NCBI RefSeq assembly: GCF_042853465.1
Contig: NZ_AP031497.1
Span: 1,798,001 to 1,862,000, forward strand
Source of the DNA: Simiduia litorea
GTDB taxonomy: Bacteria; Pseudomonadota; Gammaproteobacteria; Pseudomonadales; Cellvibrionaceae
Direction of reading: 5' to 3'
Length of the DNA: 64,000 nt
Of the stretch, positions 51,775 to 61,063 are shown in pieces (the first letter of the stretch is position 1; every line of letters begins with the position of its first letter). The notes under the pieces are model-generated. The model was not told where the DNA came from and did no database searches. It was given only the letters and a program-made list of their open reading frames with translations. The position numbers were made by a program, and so were the translations under genes.

Positions 51775-53952
51775 ATGAATCAATTTGAGTTTTTTGCGGC
51801 TTGTCCAAAGGGGCTAGAGAGTTTGCTGTTGGCGGAAGTACGCGACCTTGGTGCTGTTGAGTCGCGAGAAACCGTCGCTGGGGTCTATTTTAGTGGGGAT
51901 TTGGCCTTGGGCTACCGCACCTGCTTGTGGTCCCGTCTGGCCAATAAAGTGCTCCTGCCACTTAATAGCTTCGCTGTAGACAGCGATACAGAGCTCTATG
52001 ATGGGGTGGCTGCGGTTGCCTGGGCTGACCACATTAGCCCATCCAGTACTTTTTTGGTGGACTTTTCGGGTACCAGCTTTGCCATCCGGAATTCACAATT
52101 CGGCGCGTTGAAGACTAAAGATGCCATCGTCGATCGGGTGCGAGAGGTAACCGGCGAACGGCCATCAGTGGCCAAGCAAAATCCGGACATTCGAATCAAT
52201 GTGCGCTTATCCCGTGGGCGGGCAGTGGTGAGCTTGGATCTGTCCGGTGAAAGCTTGCACCGGCGCGGTTATCGTCTGAAGCAGGGTGCAGCGCCGTTGA
52301 AAGAGAACTTAGCCGCCGCCGTGTTGTTGCGTGCTGGCTGGCCTGAGATTGCCGCGCGGGGCGGCGCGCTTATCGATCCTATGTGTGGTTCTGGCACCTT
52401 TCTGGTCGAGGCAGCGATGATGGCGGCCGATATTGCCCCTGGTTTATTGCGCGCCAGCTTTGGTTTTGAGCGCTGGCTAAACCACCAGAATGATCTCTGG
52501 CTAACCTTGCGCGAGGAGGCGATTGAGCGCAAGCGTGCGGGGCTACTTAAGGACTTACCTGAGATTAGGGGCTACGATGCCGACATACATGTTATTCGCG
52601 CAGCAGAAGAGAATATTGTTACCGCTAAATTGGATCACTGGGTGCGCCTGAGCCGGAAAGAGCTTAAAGAGTTCACCCAGCCGACTCACAAGACACTACC
52701 GCCAGGTATTGTGTTAACTAATCCTCCCTATGGTGAGCGCCTAGGTGATGCCGAGGCCTTGGCCTATTTGTATCGCTATTTGGGCGATCGTATGCGGGCT
52801 GAATTTCCGGGCTGGCAATTAGGTGTTTTTACCGGCAATCCGCAGTTATGTCATGAGCTAGGCCTGAAAGCACACAAAAAGTACAAATTGTTTAATGGTA
52901 CGTTAGAAAGTGAGTTGTTGTTATTTGATGTGCACGTCGACCAACCCATTAAAGTGGCTGACGCCGATAAGCCTCGCAGAGCTTATGTTCCGCAGGACTT
53001 GGTGTTGTCCGACGGCGCTCAAATGTTTGCCAATCGCCTGCGTAAAAATCAAAAGCAATTGACCAAGTGGCTTAAAAAAGAAGGTGTGACCTGCTATCGC
53101 CTCTACGATGCTGACATGCCTGAATATGCTGTCGCTATTGATATGTATAACGACTTTGTTCACGTACAAGAATACGCTGCACCGAACTCCGTTGATGAGC
53201 GTGCTGCGGCTAAGCGCTTTGATGAAATTAAACAGGCCCTGCCACAAGCCTTGTCAGTTAATCCCGAGAATATCAGCTACAAGCAGCGCAAGCGTAATAC
53301 GGGCACGAGTCAGTATGAAAAGCTGTCGAGCCGTCGTAGCCACGACATGCTATCGGTCCAAGAGGGGCAGGCCAAGCTCTTGGTCGATTTGTGGCAATAT
53401 TTAGATACTGGATTGTTTTTAGATCATAGGCTGTTGCGCTTGAAAATTGCGCAGTCCGCCAAAGGTAAACGCTTTCTAAATCTTTTTTGTTACACCGCCA
53501 GTGCCAGTGTGCAAGCAGCGGTAGGTGGAGCCCGTTATACCGTCAGCGTCGATATGTCTAAAACCTATCTAGATTGGGCGCGCAAAAATTTCGCTGAAAA
53601 TGGTTTGGGCGAGCAGAAAAATAGGCTAGAGCAAGCCGATTGTCTGACCTGGTTGGATAGCGCACAGGGTGAATACGATCTTATTATGTTAGATCCTCCG
53701 AGCTTCTCGAATTCCAAACGCATGGACGGTGTGCTCGATATACAGCGCGATCACAGTCAGCTTATTGAAAAAACCATGAAGTTGCTCGCGTCTGATGGTG
53801 TGCTTTATTTTTCCAATAACCTTCGTTCATTCAAGCTAGATGATCATCTGTATGAACACTATTTAGTGCAAAACATCACGCAAGAAACCTTGGATAAAGA
53901 CTTTCAGCGCAATCAAAAGATCCATCACTGTTGGTCTATTCGCCATAAATAA
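51775..53952 (+). CDS. rlmL: Bifunctional 23S rRNA methyltransferase RlmKL (m2G2445 / m7G2069)
   Basis: One polypeptide of 725 residues carries both activities, as in E. coli. Residues about 1-160 include a ferredoxin-like and THUMP domain. The first methyltransferase (RlmL, m2G2445) has DPMCGSGTFLVEAAM and NPPYGERLGD. The second (RlmK, m7G2069) has LFCYTASASVQAAVGGAR and DPPSFSNSKRM. The start at ATG 51775 gives the family N-terminus NQFEFFAACPKGLESLL; the frame is open 15 bases further upstream. It is transcribed alone, converging on the aminotransferase gene. Confidence 0.96.
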   Translation: MNQFEFFAACPKGLESLLLAEVRDLGAVESRETVAGVYFSGDLALGYRTCLWSRLANKVLLPLNSFAVDSDTELYDGVAAVAWADHISPSSTFLVDFSGTSFAIRNSQFGALKTKDAIVDRVREVTGERPSVAKQNPDIRINVRLSRGRAVVSLDLSGESLHRRGYRLKQGAAPLKENLAAAVLLRAGWPEIAARGGALIDPMCGSGTFLVEAAMMAADIAPGLLRASFGFERWLNHQNDLWLTLREEAIERKRAGLLKDLPEIRGYDADIHVIRAAEENIVTAKLDHWVRLSRKELKEFTQPTHKTLPPGIVLTNPPYGERLGDAEALAYLYRYLGDRMRAEFPGWQLGVFTGNPQLCHELGLKAHKKYKLFNGTLESELLLFDVHVDQPIKVADADKPRRAYVPQDLVLSDGAQMFANRLRKNQKQLTKWLKKEGVTCYRLYDADMPEYAVAIDMYNDFVHVQEYAAPNSVDERAAAKRFDEIKQALPQALSVNPENISYKQRKRNTGTSQYEKLSSRRSHDMLSVQEGQAKLLVDLWQYLDTGLFLDHRLLRLKIAQSAKGKRFLNLFCYTASASVQAAVGGARYTVSVDMSKTYLDWARKNFAENGLGEQKNRLEQADCLTWLDSAQGEYDLIMLDPPSFSNSKRMDGVLDIQRDHSQLIEKTMKLLASDGVLYFSNNLRSFKLDDHLYEHYLVQNITQETLDKDFQRNQKIHHCWSIRHK

Positions 53953-53957
53953 CGCTC

Positions 53958-53988
53958 AGAGGCTAAGCTCCGTTGGCGCTTAGCCTCT
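53958..53988. terminator. Hairpin between convergent rlmKL and aminotransferase genes
   Basis: A perfect inverted repeat with eleven-base arms AGAGGCTAAGC / GCTTAGCCTCT and a nine-base loop, only six bases after the rlmKL stop. No T-run follows directly on either strand, so it may be a weak or factor-assisted terminator or an mRNA-stabilising end. Confidence 0.5.
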
Positions 53989-54002
53989 CCACACCGCCTA
54001 TT

Positions 54003-55367
54003 TTAAACGCCACACTCTTGTTTGATAGCCTTAGCGAAAGCTAATGTTGCAGCCTGTAGCTGTTGCTTGCGGCGTTCGCCAATACCTTCACTGTAACAGA
54101 AAGACAGTCGTAATTGATTTAAGCCGGCGCTTTTGTCCCTTGCTCTTGCATCTTCAGGATAAAAGCTGAAGGTGGGGATGGTGACAACGCCATACTCGGC
54201 TACTAGCTTGTCCGTTAAATCACTATCACATACAACGCTTGGATGGTTAATGGTGAACACGGAGAAAAAGCCTGCGCCAGGTTGGGTCCATTGAAATATA
54301 TCTTTATGTTGATTGAACTCTTGCTCAAAAGTATCGAGTAAAATTTGTCGGTTTTCGCGATAAACGTTGTTTTTTTCATTGGCGATAGGCCAGAGGCTTT
54401 TTCGAGCTGAAAAATCATCGTCGGTCAGGAAAGCCTCAAAGCCTTTAAGTGCCTCGGGGTTGTGAAGTAAAATATTGGCGCTAGCCTCGGTTAGTAACAA
54501 TTGATTGAGTGAGACGGTTGCTTTATTAGCAAGTTCGATATTTGCCTCGGTATACATAAAGCCAATGCGTGGCCCCGGCAAACCAATTTTCGATGCGGTG
54601 AATAAATGTACGGTTTGTTCGGGTGCTAGGGCAAAAAAGGGCTTGGGTCGTCTGGCAGCGCTTTCGAAGCTGATATAACTGTAGGGTGCATCTTCAACAA
54701 GCAGCGTATCATGGGCTTTCAGCACCTTGATAACGTCGCGCCTGCGCTGCTCGGAAAATGAAATCCCGCCTGGATTGTGGCCGTCTGGCACTGTGTAGTA
54801 AAACGCGACTGTATAGCCGTCTGCACGGGCCCGACTAATTTGCGCGGCCAGGGCTTCACAGCATGGGCCTTCGAGGTCCATCTCCACGCTGTAAATACGG
54901 GCCTTTTGATAGAGGCTGGCTCGAGAAATAAAGCCCGCATAGGTGGGCGCATCGGTGATATAGGCAACTTTTTCGCCCGTGCGCTCGAAGAGTGAGCACA
55001 TTTGGCTGATGCCCCCTGAGGAGCCGATTGTGGGTATCAAGAGCTCTGGGTTTAGCGTGGTGTTGAAATCATGGCCGTAGACCTTTGCGAACATTTCCCG
55101 TGTGCTTGCTGGGCCTAAGGTGTCGGTATAGCCATAGAGCGGCTGTAAGATTTTTTGTAATGACTGCTCGCCTGCTAAGTGTTTGAAGTAGGCCTCTTTG
55201 TGGGCAATATAACCCATGGGATTGGTGACTTCGGGGTGCGGATAACCGGCGCCTAAATGGTGCAACTCTAGCCCCTTGGCTTTAGCTATTGCCGCGAGCT
55301 TTGGCAGCGCTGCTGCCATCTGCCGAGTAACACTGATGGGTTGCTGTCTTAATTGTGTGGTGGGCAT
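54003..55367 (-). CDS. PLP-dependent aminotransferase, class I/II fold
   Basis: A 454-residue fold-type I aminotransferase. The segments HHLGAGYPHPEV at the substrate side, PTIGSSGGISQMCSLF, YYTVPDGHNPGGISFSEQRR, DAPYSYISF and the PLP-lysine block LFTASKIGLPGPRIGFMY follow the MocR/KAT-like aminotransferase order. The amino donor is not predictable; aromatic or branched amino acids, or kynurenine/2-aminoadipate-type substrates, are possible. The ATG at 55367 is preferred to the one six bases further up. There is no DNA-binding domain, so this is not a MocR regulator. Confidence 0.87.
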   Translation of the reverse strand: MPTTQLRQQPISVTRQMAAALPKLAAIAKAKGLELHHLGAGYPHPEVTNPMGYIAHKEAYFKHLAGEQSLQKILQPLYGYTDTLGPASTREMFAKVYGHDFNTTLNPELLIPTIGSSGGISQMCSLFERTGEKVAYITDAPTYAGFISRASLYQKARIYSVEMDLEGPCCEALAAQISRARADGYTVAFYYTVPDGHNPGGISFSEQRRRDVIKVLKAHDTLLVEDAPYSYISFESAARRPKPFFALAPEQTVHLFTASKIGLPGPRIGFMYTEANIELANKATVSLNQLLLTEASANILLHNPEALKGFEAFLTDDDFSARKSLWPIANEKNNVYRENRQILLDTFEQEFNQHKDIFQWTQPGAGFFSVFTINHPSVVCDSDLTDKLVAEYGVVTIPTFSFYPEDARARDKSAGLNQLRLSFCYSEGIGERRKQQLQAATLAFAKAIKQECGV

Positions 55368-55429
55368 GAGCATGTTCCGAAGTGCAATGGTAAAGATTCT
55401 ATGATGACCAAGGCCGGATTAAAGCACAA

Positions 55430-55458
55430 GGGACAGAGGCAAGCGGCTTTGTTAAGAT
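55430..55458 (+). promoter_or_regulatory. Probable promoter of uvrB
   Basis: GGGACA (55430-55435) and TAAGAT (55453-55458) are 17 bases apart, 30 bases before the uvrB start. The -35 is weak. No LexA-type CTGT-N8-ACAG box is seen here. Confidence 0.4.
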
Positions 55459-55488
55459 AGGGCATGTTAAAAATTTGGTTAGCGATGC

Positions 55489-57477
55489 ATGAATAAGTTT
55501 GAGGTTAAAAGCCCTTTTGAGCCGGCGGGGGATCAACCCACTGCCATTGCCAGTTTGGTGAAGGGAATTCAAGCGGGACTCGCACACCAAACCCTGTTAG
55601 GTGTTACGGGGTCAGGAAAAACTTTCACCATCGCGAACGTAATTGCCCAAATTCAAAGGCCGACCATGATTATGGCGCCTAATAAAACGCTCGCGGCGCA
55701 ATTGTACGGTGAGTTTAAAGAATTTTTCCCCAACAACGCCGTTGAGTATTTTGTTTCATATTACGATTACTACCAACCTGAAGCCTACGTACCGTCTTCT
55801 GATACCTTCATTGAAAAAGATGCATCAATTAATGAGCATATCGAGCAAATGCGGCTGTCGGCCACTAAGGCCTTGATGGAACGAAAAGACGCCATTGTTG
55901 TTGCCACAGTTTCGGCTATTTATGGTTTGGGTGATCCCGATGCCTATTTGAAAATGGTCATTCATTTAGTTCGCGGTGATACTATTGACCAACGCACCTT
56001 GTTGCGTCGTTTAGCAGAACTGCAATACACACGTAACGATGTAGAGTTTTTCCGCGCTACTTATCGCGTGCGCGGTGAGGTTATCGATATCTATCCGGCA
56101 GATTCAGATGCAGACGCCATTCGGGTTGAGTTATTTGACGATACTATTGAACAAATATCGGTGTTTGATCCGCTGACCGGTAAAACCTTACGGAAGTCAC
56201 CAAGATTTACTATTTACCCTAAATCTCACTATGTCACCCCTCGTGAGCGTGTACTGGAAGCGGTTGATCAAATCAAAATCGACCTCGCTGAACGCTTAAC
56301 TCATTTGCGTGAAACTAATCAGTTAGTGGCTGCTGAGCGCCTAGAGCAGCGCACTCGCTATGATATCGAGATGATGTTAGAGCTGGGTTACTGTAACGGC
56401 ATCGAAAATTACTCGCGCTATTTGTCGGGTCGCGACCCCGGTCAGGCGCCGCCTACGCTGTTCGATTATTTACCTGCGGATTCGTTATTGGTATTGGATG
56501 AATCGCACGTGGGTGTGCCGCAAATTGGTGGTATGTACCGCGGTGATAGGTCGCGTAAAGAAACCCTGGTGGAATATGGCTTTAGGTTGCCCTCGGCGCT
56601 GGATAATCGACCTATGCGTTTTGATGAATGGGAGTCTCTGGCGCCACAGATGATTTTTGTCTCGGCAACACCCGGAGATTACGAAAAAGAACATGCGGGG
56701 CAGGTGGTCGAGCAGGTTGTGCGGCCAACGGGTTTAGTCGATCCACAGGTTGAAATTCGATCGGCGCAAACCCAGGTGGACGATGCTCTCTCTGAGATTC
56801 GGGCCCGTGTTGCAATCGATGAGCGGGTGTTAATTACCGTGCTTACCAAGCGCATGGCCGAAGATCTCACCGAATATATGGCCGAGCATGGGGTGCGGGT
56901 GCGTTACTTGCATTCAGATATCGATACCGTTGAACGGGTGGAAATTATTCGGGATTTGCGGCTCGGCGAGTTTGATGTGTTAATCGGCATTAACTTATTG
57001 CGCGAGGGTTTGGATATGCCCGAGGTATCTTTAGTGTTGATAATGGATGCGGACAAAGAAGGCTTCTTGCGCTCGGAAAGATCGCTTATTCAAACCATCG
57101 GTAGAGCGGCGCGGCATTTAAACGGTAGGGCTATTTTATACGCTGATAAAGTCACCGGTTCAATGCAGCGCGCCATTGATGAAACCGATCGTCGACGTCA
57201 AAAGCAGATGGATTTCAATGCCGCAAATGGCATTATTCCTGTTGGCGTTAAAAAATCCGTGGCCGATATTATGGAAGCGGGACAGGCGCCGGGGCGGAAA
57301 AAGCGTCAAAAGGTTGCTGAGTCCTATGCGGCTTATGATGTTGATCCGCCGGTTGATATCTGGGCACATATAAAAATGCTGGAGCAGAAAATGTTTCAGC
57401 ATGCAAAAGATCTCGAATTTGAGCAGGCCGGACAGTTACGCGATCAAATTCAAAAACTCAAGCATAAAGCAGTATAA
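55489..57477 (+). CDS. uvrB: UvrABC excinuclease subunit B
   Basis: UvrB is the damage-verifying helicase-like subunit of nucleotide excision repair; it receives lesions from UvrA and recruits UvrC. The 662-residue product has Walker A GVTGSGKTFT, the beta-hairpin YYDYYQPEAYVPSSDTF that clamps DNA, helicase motifs DESHV and TIGRAARHLNG, and the C-terminal UVR coiled-coil (DLEFEQAGQLRDQI) that binds UvrC. The length and order are normal. The ribosome-binding site is weak. Confidence 0.98.
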   Translation: MNKFEVKSPFEPAGDQPTAIASLVKGIQAGLAHQTLLGVTGSGKTFTIANVIAQIQRPTMIMAPNKTLAAQLYGEFKEFFPNNAVEYFVSYYDYYQPEAYVPSSDTFIEKDASINEHIEQMRLSATKALMERKDAIVVATVSAIYGLGDPDAYLKMVIHLVRGDTIDQRTLLRRLAELQYTRNDVEFFRATYRVRGEVIDIYPADSDADAIRVELFDDTIEQISVFDPLTGKTLRKSPRFTIYPKSHYVTPRERVLEAVDQIKIDLAERLTHLRETNQLVAAERLEQRTRYDIEMMLELGYCNGIENYSRYLSGRDPGQAPPTLFDYLPADSLLVLDESHVGVPQIGGMYRGDRSRKETLVEYGFRLPSALDNRPMRFDEWESLAPQMIFVSATPGDYEKEHAGQVVEQVVRPTGLVDPQVEIRSAQTQVDDALSEIRARVAIDERVLITVLTKRMAEDLTEYMAEHGVRVRYLHSDIDTVERVEIIRDLRLGEFDVLIGINLLREGLDMPEVSLVLIMDADKEGFLRSERSLIQTIGRAARHLNGRAILYADKVTGSMQRAIDETDRRRQKQMDFNAANGIIPVGVKKSVADIMEAGQAPGRKKRQKVAESYAAYDVDPPVDIWAHIKMLEQKMFQHAKDLEFEQAGQLRDQIQKLKHKAV

Positions 57478-57494
57478 CGACGTCTTTGGAATAA

Positions 57495-59975
57495 TCAGTT
57501 TGGGTAGAGGTCTACCACAACGCGAAAGCCTACGTCGTCATAGCGCTTGGTCGAATCGCGCCCTTCCCGCGCGCTATTGACGATGTCTTTTGCCGAAGAC
57601 TTCATTGAGCCGCCACGCACAGAGCGCTCATCGCAACTTGCCGTAATGACAGCTGAGCCGTTTCTCGGGGCGGATAAGTAATGGTTTTGGTAGCAGTCTT
57701 CAACCCATTCGGCGACATTACCTGAAGTGTCGTGTACACCAAATGCGTTTGCCCTATATGTACCCACCGGGGCTGACTTGGCACTGAACAAACCGGCAAA
57801 GTCACTGTTGCAGCCGTTTCGGCAATTGGCTTGTGCTTTGGCTGAGCCCGACCACCAATAATCTCCTTTGGTGTCAGCCCTAGCAAAGTACTCCCATTCC
57901 GCTTCTGTTGCTAGCCGGTAGGCTTTACCGGTGGATTTAGCCAGCCACGCTACGTAGTTTTTGGCGTCTTCCCAAGATACGTTTATAACTGGGCGGCTGC
58001 CTTTTCCCCAACGCTTATCATCTGGTTGGCCTAAACCATTTTCCTGTAAGTATTTATCGTAATCTGCAAAGGTTATTTCAAAGCGACTGACAGCAAAAGG
58101 TTTGTTAAAGGTTACCGTGCGCACGGGCATAGTAATGCTGTTGTCTTTGTTGCCCATGGTAAACTTACCCGCGCCGACAATTACCATTTCTGGCCCTAGA
58201 TCGCCGTTGCTTAATTCGTTTTTAAATATGGTACCTGGTACCGCTACTTTTCTAAGGGCAACCGAAATACGTTTTTCGGTGTCTTTAATAGTTAACCATT
58301 CTTGGTAGGGGTGGTAACCCTCGGCGCTAACCTCGATGGAGTAGCGACCGTTGGTCAGCTCTATACCGGGTTGATAGCGATCTTTAATATTTAATATGCG
58401 TACCCGAGCACTTTCCGGCTCTGTGTCGACTGTCAATGGGTAGCGTTTGGGTGGCTCGGGAACGACTTCAGGCTCTGCAACCTGTTCCTGAATTTGTTCA
58501 GGTTCCTCAGGCTCAATTTTCGTTGTTTCCACAAGACTGTTTGAGGCTTCTTGGTTTGGCTCTATATCTGACTCAGCCTGCGAAATCACAGGGTTGTTCG
58601 TGCCGGTATTATGTAAATTAACGGGTAGACTTTTAGTTGGCACTTGTTCGGTACTGGTGTCGCGTAATATTGGGCGGGGCGTTTCTGGGTTAAATTCTGG
58701 GTATTCGGGTGTAAGAATTTCTTGGTTTTTTTCGTTTAACAGTGCGGCACTGAACGTGGCTGCACTGACGAGTAGCGCTGGGTAATTGCGCTCGCCGGGT
58801 AGTTCGAAGCGAGTAAGGGCGACGCAAAAGGTAAACCATAAAATGCCAATGACTAATGAAATTGACATGACCCGAGAAATGCTAAAGCTCGGACGACTGC
58901 CATGTGATTGGTAATAGGCGGCTTTTTGAATGCGTGTTGACACGATAGTGGAGCGGTTATTTTGGCCGCTGTCTGGTGTGGTGCGAATTTCTGTAACCGT
59001 TGTGTTAGGCCTGCGGTAGAAGCTGCGTTTGGGTGACCAGCGCCAGCTGAACACTTCTTTTGCTAGGGCTTTAAGTTGTGCGGATAGCGCGGCATAACTG
59101 GTGAGAACCAAGGCCTTAAATAACGTGGCAATATGCATCGCTGATGGCTCGGTGTTCGACATGTACCGAGGTCGCGTGCCGCTCAATGTAGCATCGAGCT
59201 CATCGATAAACATCACGATTTCTTTGCCCCGTTGGCACCGATCATCGGGATCTTTTGCGAGTAATTTATTGAGTAAGTTTTGGTAGATAGAATATTGCGG
59301 CGGCAGTTTCGGGATGGGTGCCGTTAAATGCTTGATGGCAATGGCAACGGCTTCATCCGCTTTAAAGGGCACTGAGCCTGTTAGCATTTCATAAAACACA
59401 ATGCCCAAGCTGTAAATATCTGAGCGGCCGTCAATGGCTTTACCGCGGGCTTGCTCTGGACTCATGTAATGAGGCGTGCCGACGACCATGCCGGCGTTTG
59501 TCATTTGCGAGGCACTGCTGACTGTCTTGGCTACGCCAAAATCGGATAAAACCGCAGAGTGGTTTTCTCTAAATAATATATTCTCTGGTTTGATATCGCG
59601 ATGTATATAACCCTTTTCGTGGGCGAGATCGAGTGCTAAAGCCATTTCTCGAATGATACGTAATATTTCAGCGGTGCTGAGACCTGTGGCCATCTTGTCG
59701 TGTACTGAACCGCCGGGTAAATAATCCATCGCGATGTAGTTCAGATTTTTGTAGCGACCAATATCGTAAATGGAAACAATATTTGGATGCGATAGCTGGC
59801 CAACAATATTGGCTTCGCGCTGAAAGCGCTCGCTAAAGACGGGGTCGGCATTGAGTGCTGGAGACATGACTTTTAAGGCAACTTCGCGCCCAACGCTAAG
59901 TTGAATAGCGAGGTAAACCGTCGACATGCCGCCTTGGTTTATTTTTCGAATTATTCGGTACCCGGGTATTTGCAT
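57495..59975 (-). CDS. Transmembrane Ser/Thr kinase with PEGA and FGE-sulfatase-like domains
   Basis: An 826-residue membrane kinase. The kinase domain spans residues about 5-265, with the glycine loop NQGGMSTVY, K35 in VALKV, the catalytic loop HRDIKPEN (125-132), DFG (145-147) and SPE in the activation segment. A transmembrane helix lies at about 369-388. The periplasmic part has a Pro/Glu-rich linker, a PEGA domain (about 511-577) and an FGE-sulfatase/SUMF1-like domain (596-824) with MVIVGAGKFTMG, EAEWEYFARA and GNVAEWVED. The RGGS segment has Met where family members usually have Trp. The adjacent PP2C gene lies six bases upstream, the classic kinase-phosphatase pair. Confidence 0.9.
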   Translation of the reverse strand: MQIPGYRIIRKINQGGMSTVYLAIQLSVGREVALKVMSPALNADPVFSERFQREANIVGQLSHPNIVSIYDIGRYKNLNYIAMDYLPGGSVHDKMATGLSTAEILRIIREMALALDLAHEKGYIHRDIKPENILFRENHSAVLSDFGVAKTVSSASQMTNAGMVVGTPHYMSPEQARGKAIDGRSDIYSLGIVFYEMLTGSVPFKADEAVAIAIKHLTAPIPKLPPQYSIYQNLLNKLLAKDPDDRCQRGKEIVMFIDELDATLSGTRPRYMSNTEPSAMHIATLFKALVLTSYAALSAQLKALAKEVFSWRWSPKRSFYRRPNTTVTEIRTTPDSGQNNRSTIVSTRIQKAAYYQSHGSRPSFSISRVMSISLVIGILWFTFCVALTRFELPGERNYPALLVSAATFSAALLNEKNQEILTPEYPEFNPETPRPILRDTSTEQVPTKSLPVNLHNTGTNNPVISQAESDIEPNQEASNSLVETTKIEPEEPEQIQEQVAEPEVVPEPPKRYPLTVDTEPESARVRILNIKDRYQPGIELTNGRYSIEVSAEGYHPYQEWLTIKDTEKRISVALRKVAVPGTIFKNELSNGDLGPEMVIVGAGKFTMGNKDNSITMPVRTVTFNKPFAVSRFEITFADYDKYLQENGLGQPDDKRWGKGSRPVINVSWEDAKNYVAWLAKSTGKAYRLATEAEWEYFARADTKGDYWWSGSAKAQANCRNGCNSDFAGLFSAKSAPVGTYRANAFGVHDTSGNVAEWVEDCYQNHYLSAPRNGSAVITASCDERSVRGGSMKSSAKDIVNSAREGRDSTKRYDDVGFRVVVDLYPN

Positions 59976-59981
59976 TATGTC

Positions 59982-60833
59982 TTAACCGAAAATCCAAAAA
60001 CAAAGTAGTCCGAAAGAGGCTAGGGCAAGGCTATACAGGGTGAAGTCAATGCCGGACTGGCCGGTTAACTCGGGCAGCCAATCGGTGATGCCGGTGTAGA
60101 AGTAGCGTTTGCTTAACGGTGATTCGATTATCTGTAGCGTGACGTTATCGTTACCACCGTTATCTAGTGCGGCCTGTAGTAATTTAGATACTGCGTCCTT
60201 TGGCGATCGAGATTCACACAGTACTCGCGCTAAAGATTCGTCATCCAATTCATCGCTGAGACCATCGGAACACAGTAGAACCCATTGGTGCTTTTCCCAC
60301 GTGCCGTGTACTTGGTCCACGCGCACTTGGCGTAACTCAAGCGAGCCTAAGCATTGGGTGATGACGTTTTTATCGGGATGGTTGTCAACTTCGGTTGGGC
60401 TAATGGCCCCAGTGTCGACCAGCATTTGTACGTAGGAGTGGTCTAAGGTGAGTTGTTCTAAGCTGCCGCCTTCATCGTGGAAAGTCCAAAGGTAGGCGCG
60501 GCTATCGCCAACCCAAACAATTTCATACTCGGTGTTACGGCTTTTCAGTGCAACAACGGTGCTGCCCATGCCCGGAGCGCCGATGCCCTGTTTGACTGCG
60601 TCTAATATAGCAGAGTGTGCAAACTCAACGGAGGTGGTTAGCGGTACATTAATGGCGACTTGCTGTTTAATACTATCGCGAACAATGGCACTGGCGACTT
60701 CTCCGGCTTCGTGGCCGCCCATGCCATCGGCAACTAACCAAACGCCTATGTCGGGGCTGGCGAAGTAAGTGTCTTCGTTATTGTCTCGACACATGCCTTT
60801 GTCGGTGGCTGCGCTATAGTTCAATGGTGGCAT
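59982..60833 (-). CDS. PP2C-type protein phosphatase with C-terminal membrane anchor
   Basis: A 283-residue PPM phosphatase. The metal-binding motifs are complete: DKGMCRDNNEDTYF (residues 11-24), VADGMGGHEAGEVA (34-47), LLCSDGLSDELDD and DNGGNDNVTLQI. The last 20 residues (LALASFGLLCFWIFG) form a membrane anchor. It is expected to dephosphorylate targets of the downstream Ser/Thr kinase, as Stp/PppA does with Stk/PpkA. The two genes are six bases apart with the phosphatase first. A divergent FHA gene lies 230 bases away. Confidence 0.92.
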   Translation of the reverse strand: MPPLNYSAATDKGMCRDNNEDTYFASPDIGVWLVADGMGGHEAGEVASAIVRDSIKQQVAINVPLTTSVEFAHSAILDAVKQGIGAPGMGSTVVALKSRNTEYEIVWVGDSRAYLWTFHDEGGSLEQLTLDHSYVQMLVDTGAISPTEVDNHPDKNVITQCLGSLELRQVRVDQVHGTWEKHQWVLLCSDGLSDELDDESLARVLCESRSPKDAVSKLLQAALDNGGNDNVTLQIIESPLSKRYFYTGITDWLPELTGQSGIDFTLYSLALASFGLLCFWIFG

Positions 60834-61063
60834 TTGCCGTCCTGTGCCGTTTGTTATACTTATTGCTTTTAAGTGTACCCTAATAAGCGAACTTTGGCTG
60901 ATGGTGTAATGCCGGTTCGGATCTGGATCACAGTTTACCTTCTAAATGTAACCGGTAAAGCCATTTTTCGCTAACCTATTGAAAGACTTCGGGCTTTTGC
61001 TGCATTATCCGTCGGTAGAGTAGAAAAATCGCCGTTAGCGATTGTGTAATTTGGGAATCTAAC

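Noticed and set aside
53958..53988. Hairpin after rlmKL as a classical intrinsic terminator
   Set aside because: The stem is perfect but lacks a T-run on either strand, so it is listed only as a possible terminator with moderate confidence.
55381..55488. SOS (LexA) box in front of uvrB
   Set aside because: uvrB is LexA-controlled in E. coli, so I looked for CTGT-N8-ACAG. None is present in the upstream region, so no SOS control is claimed.
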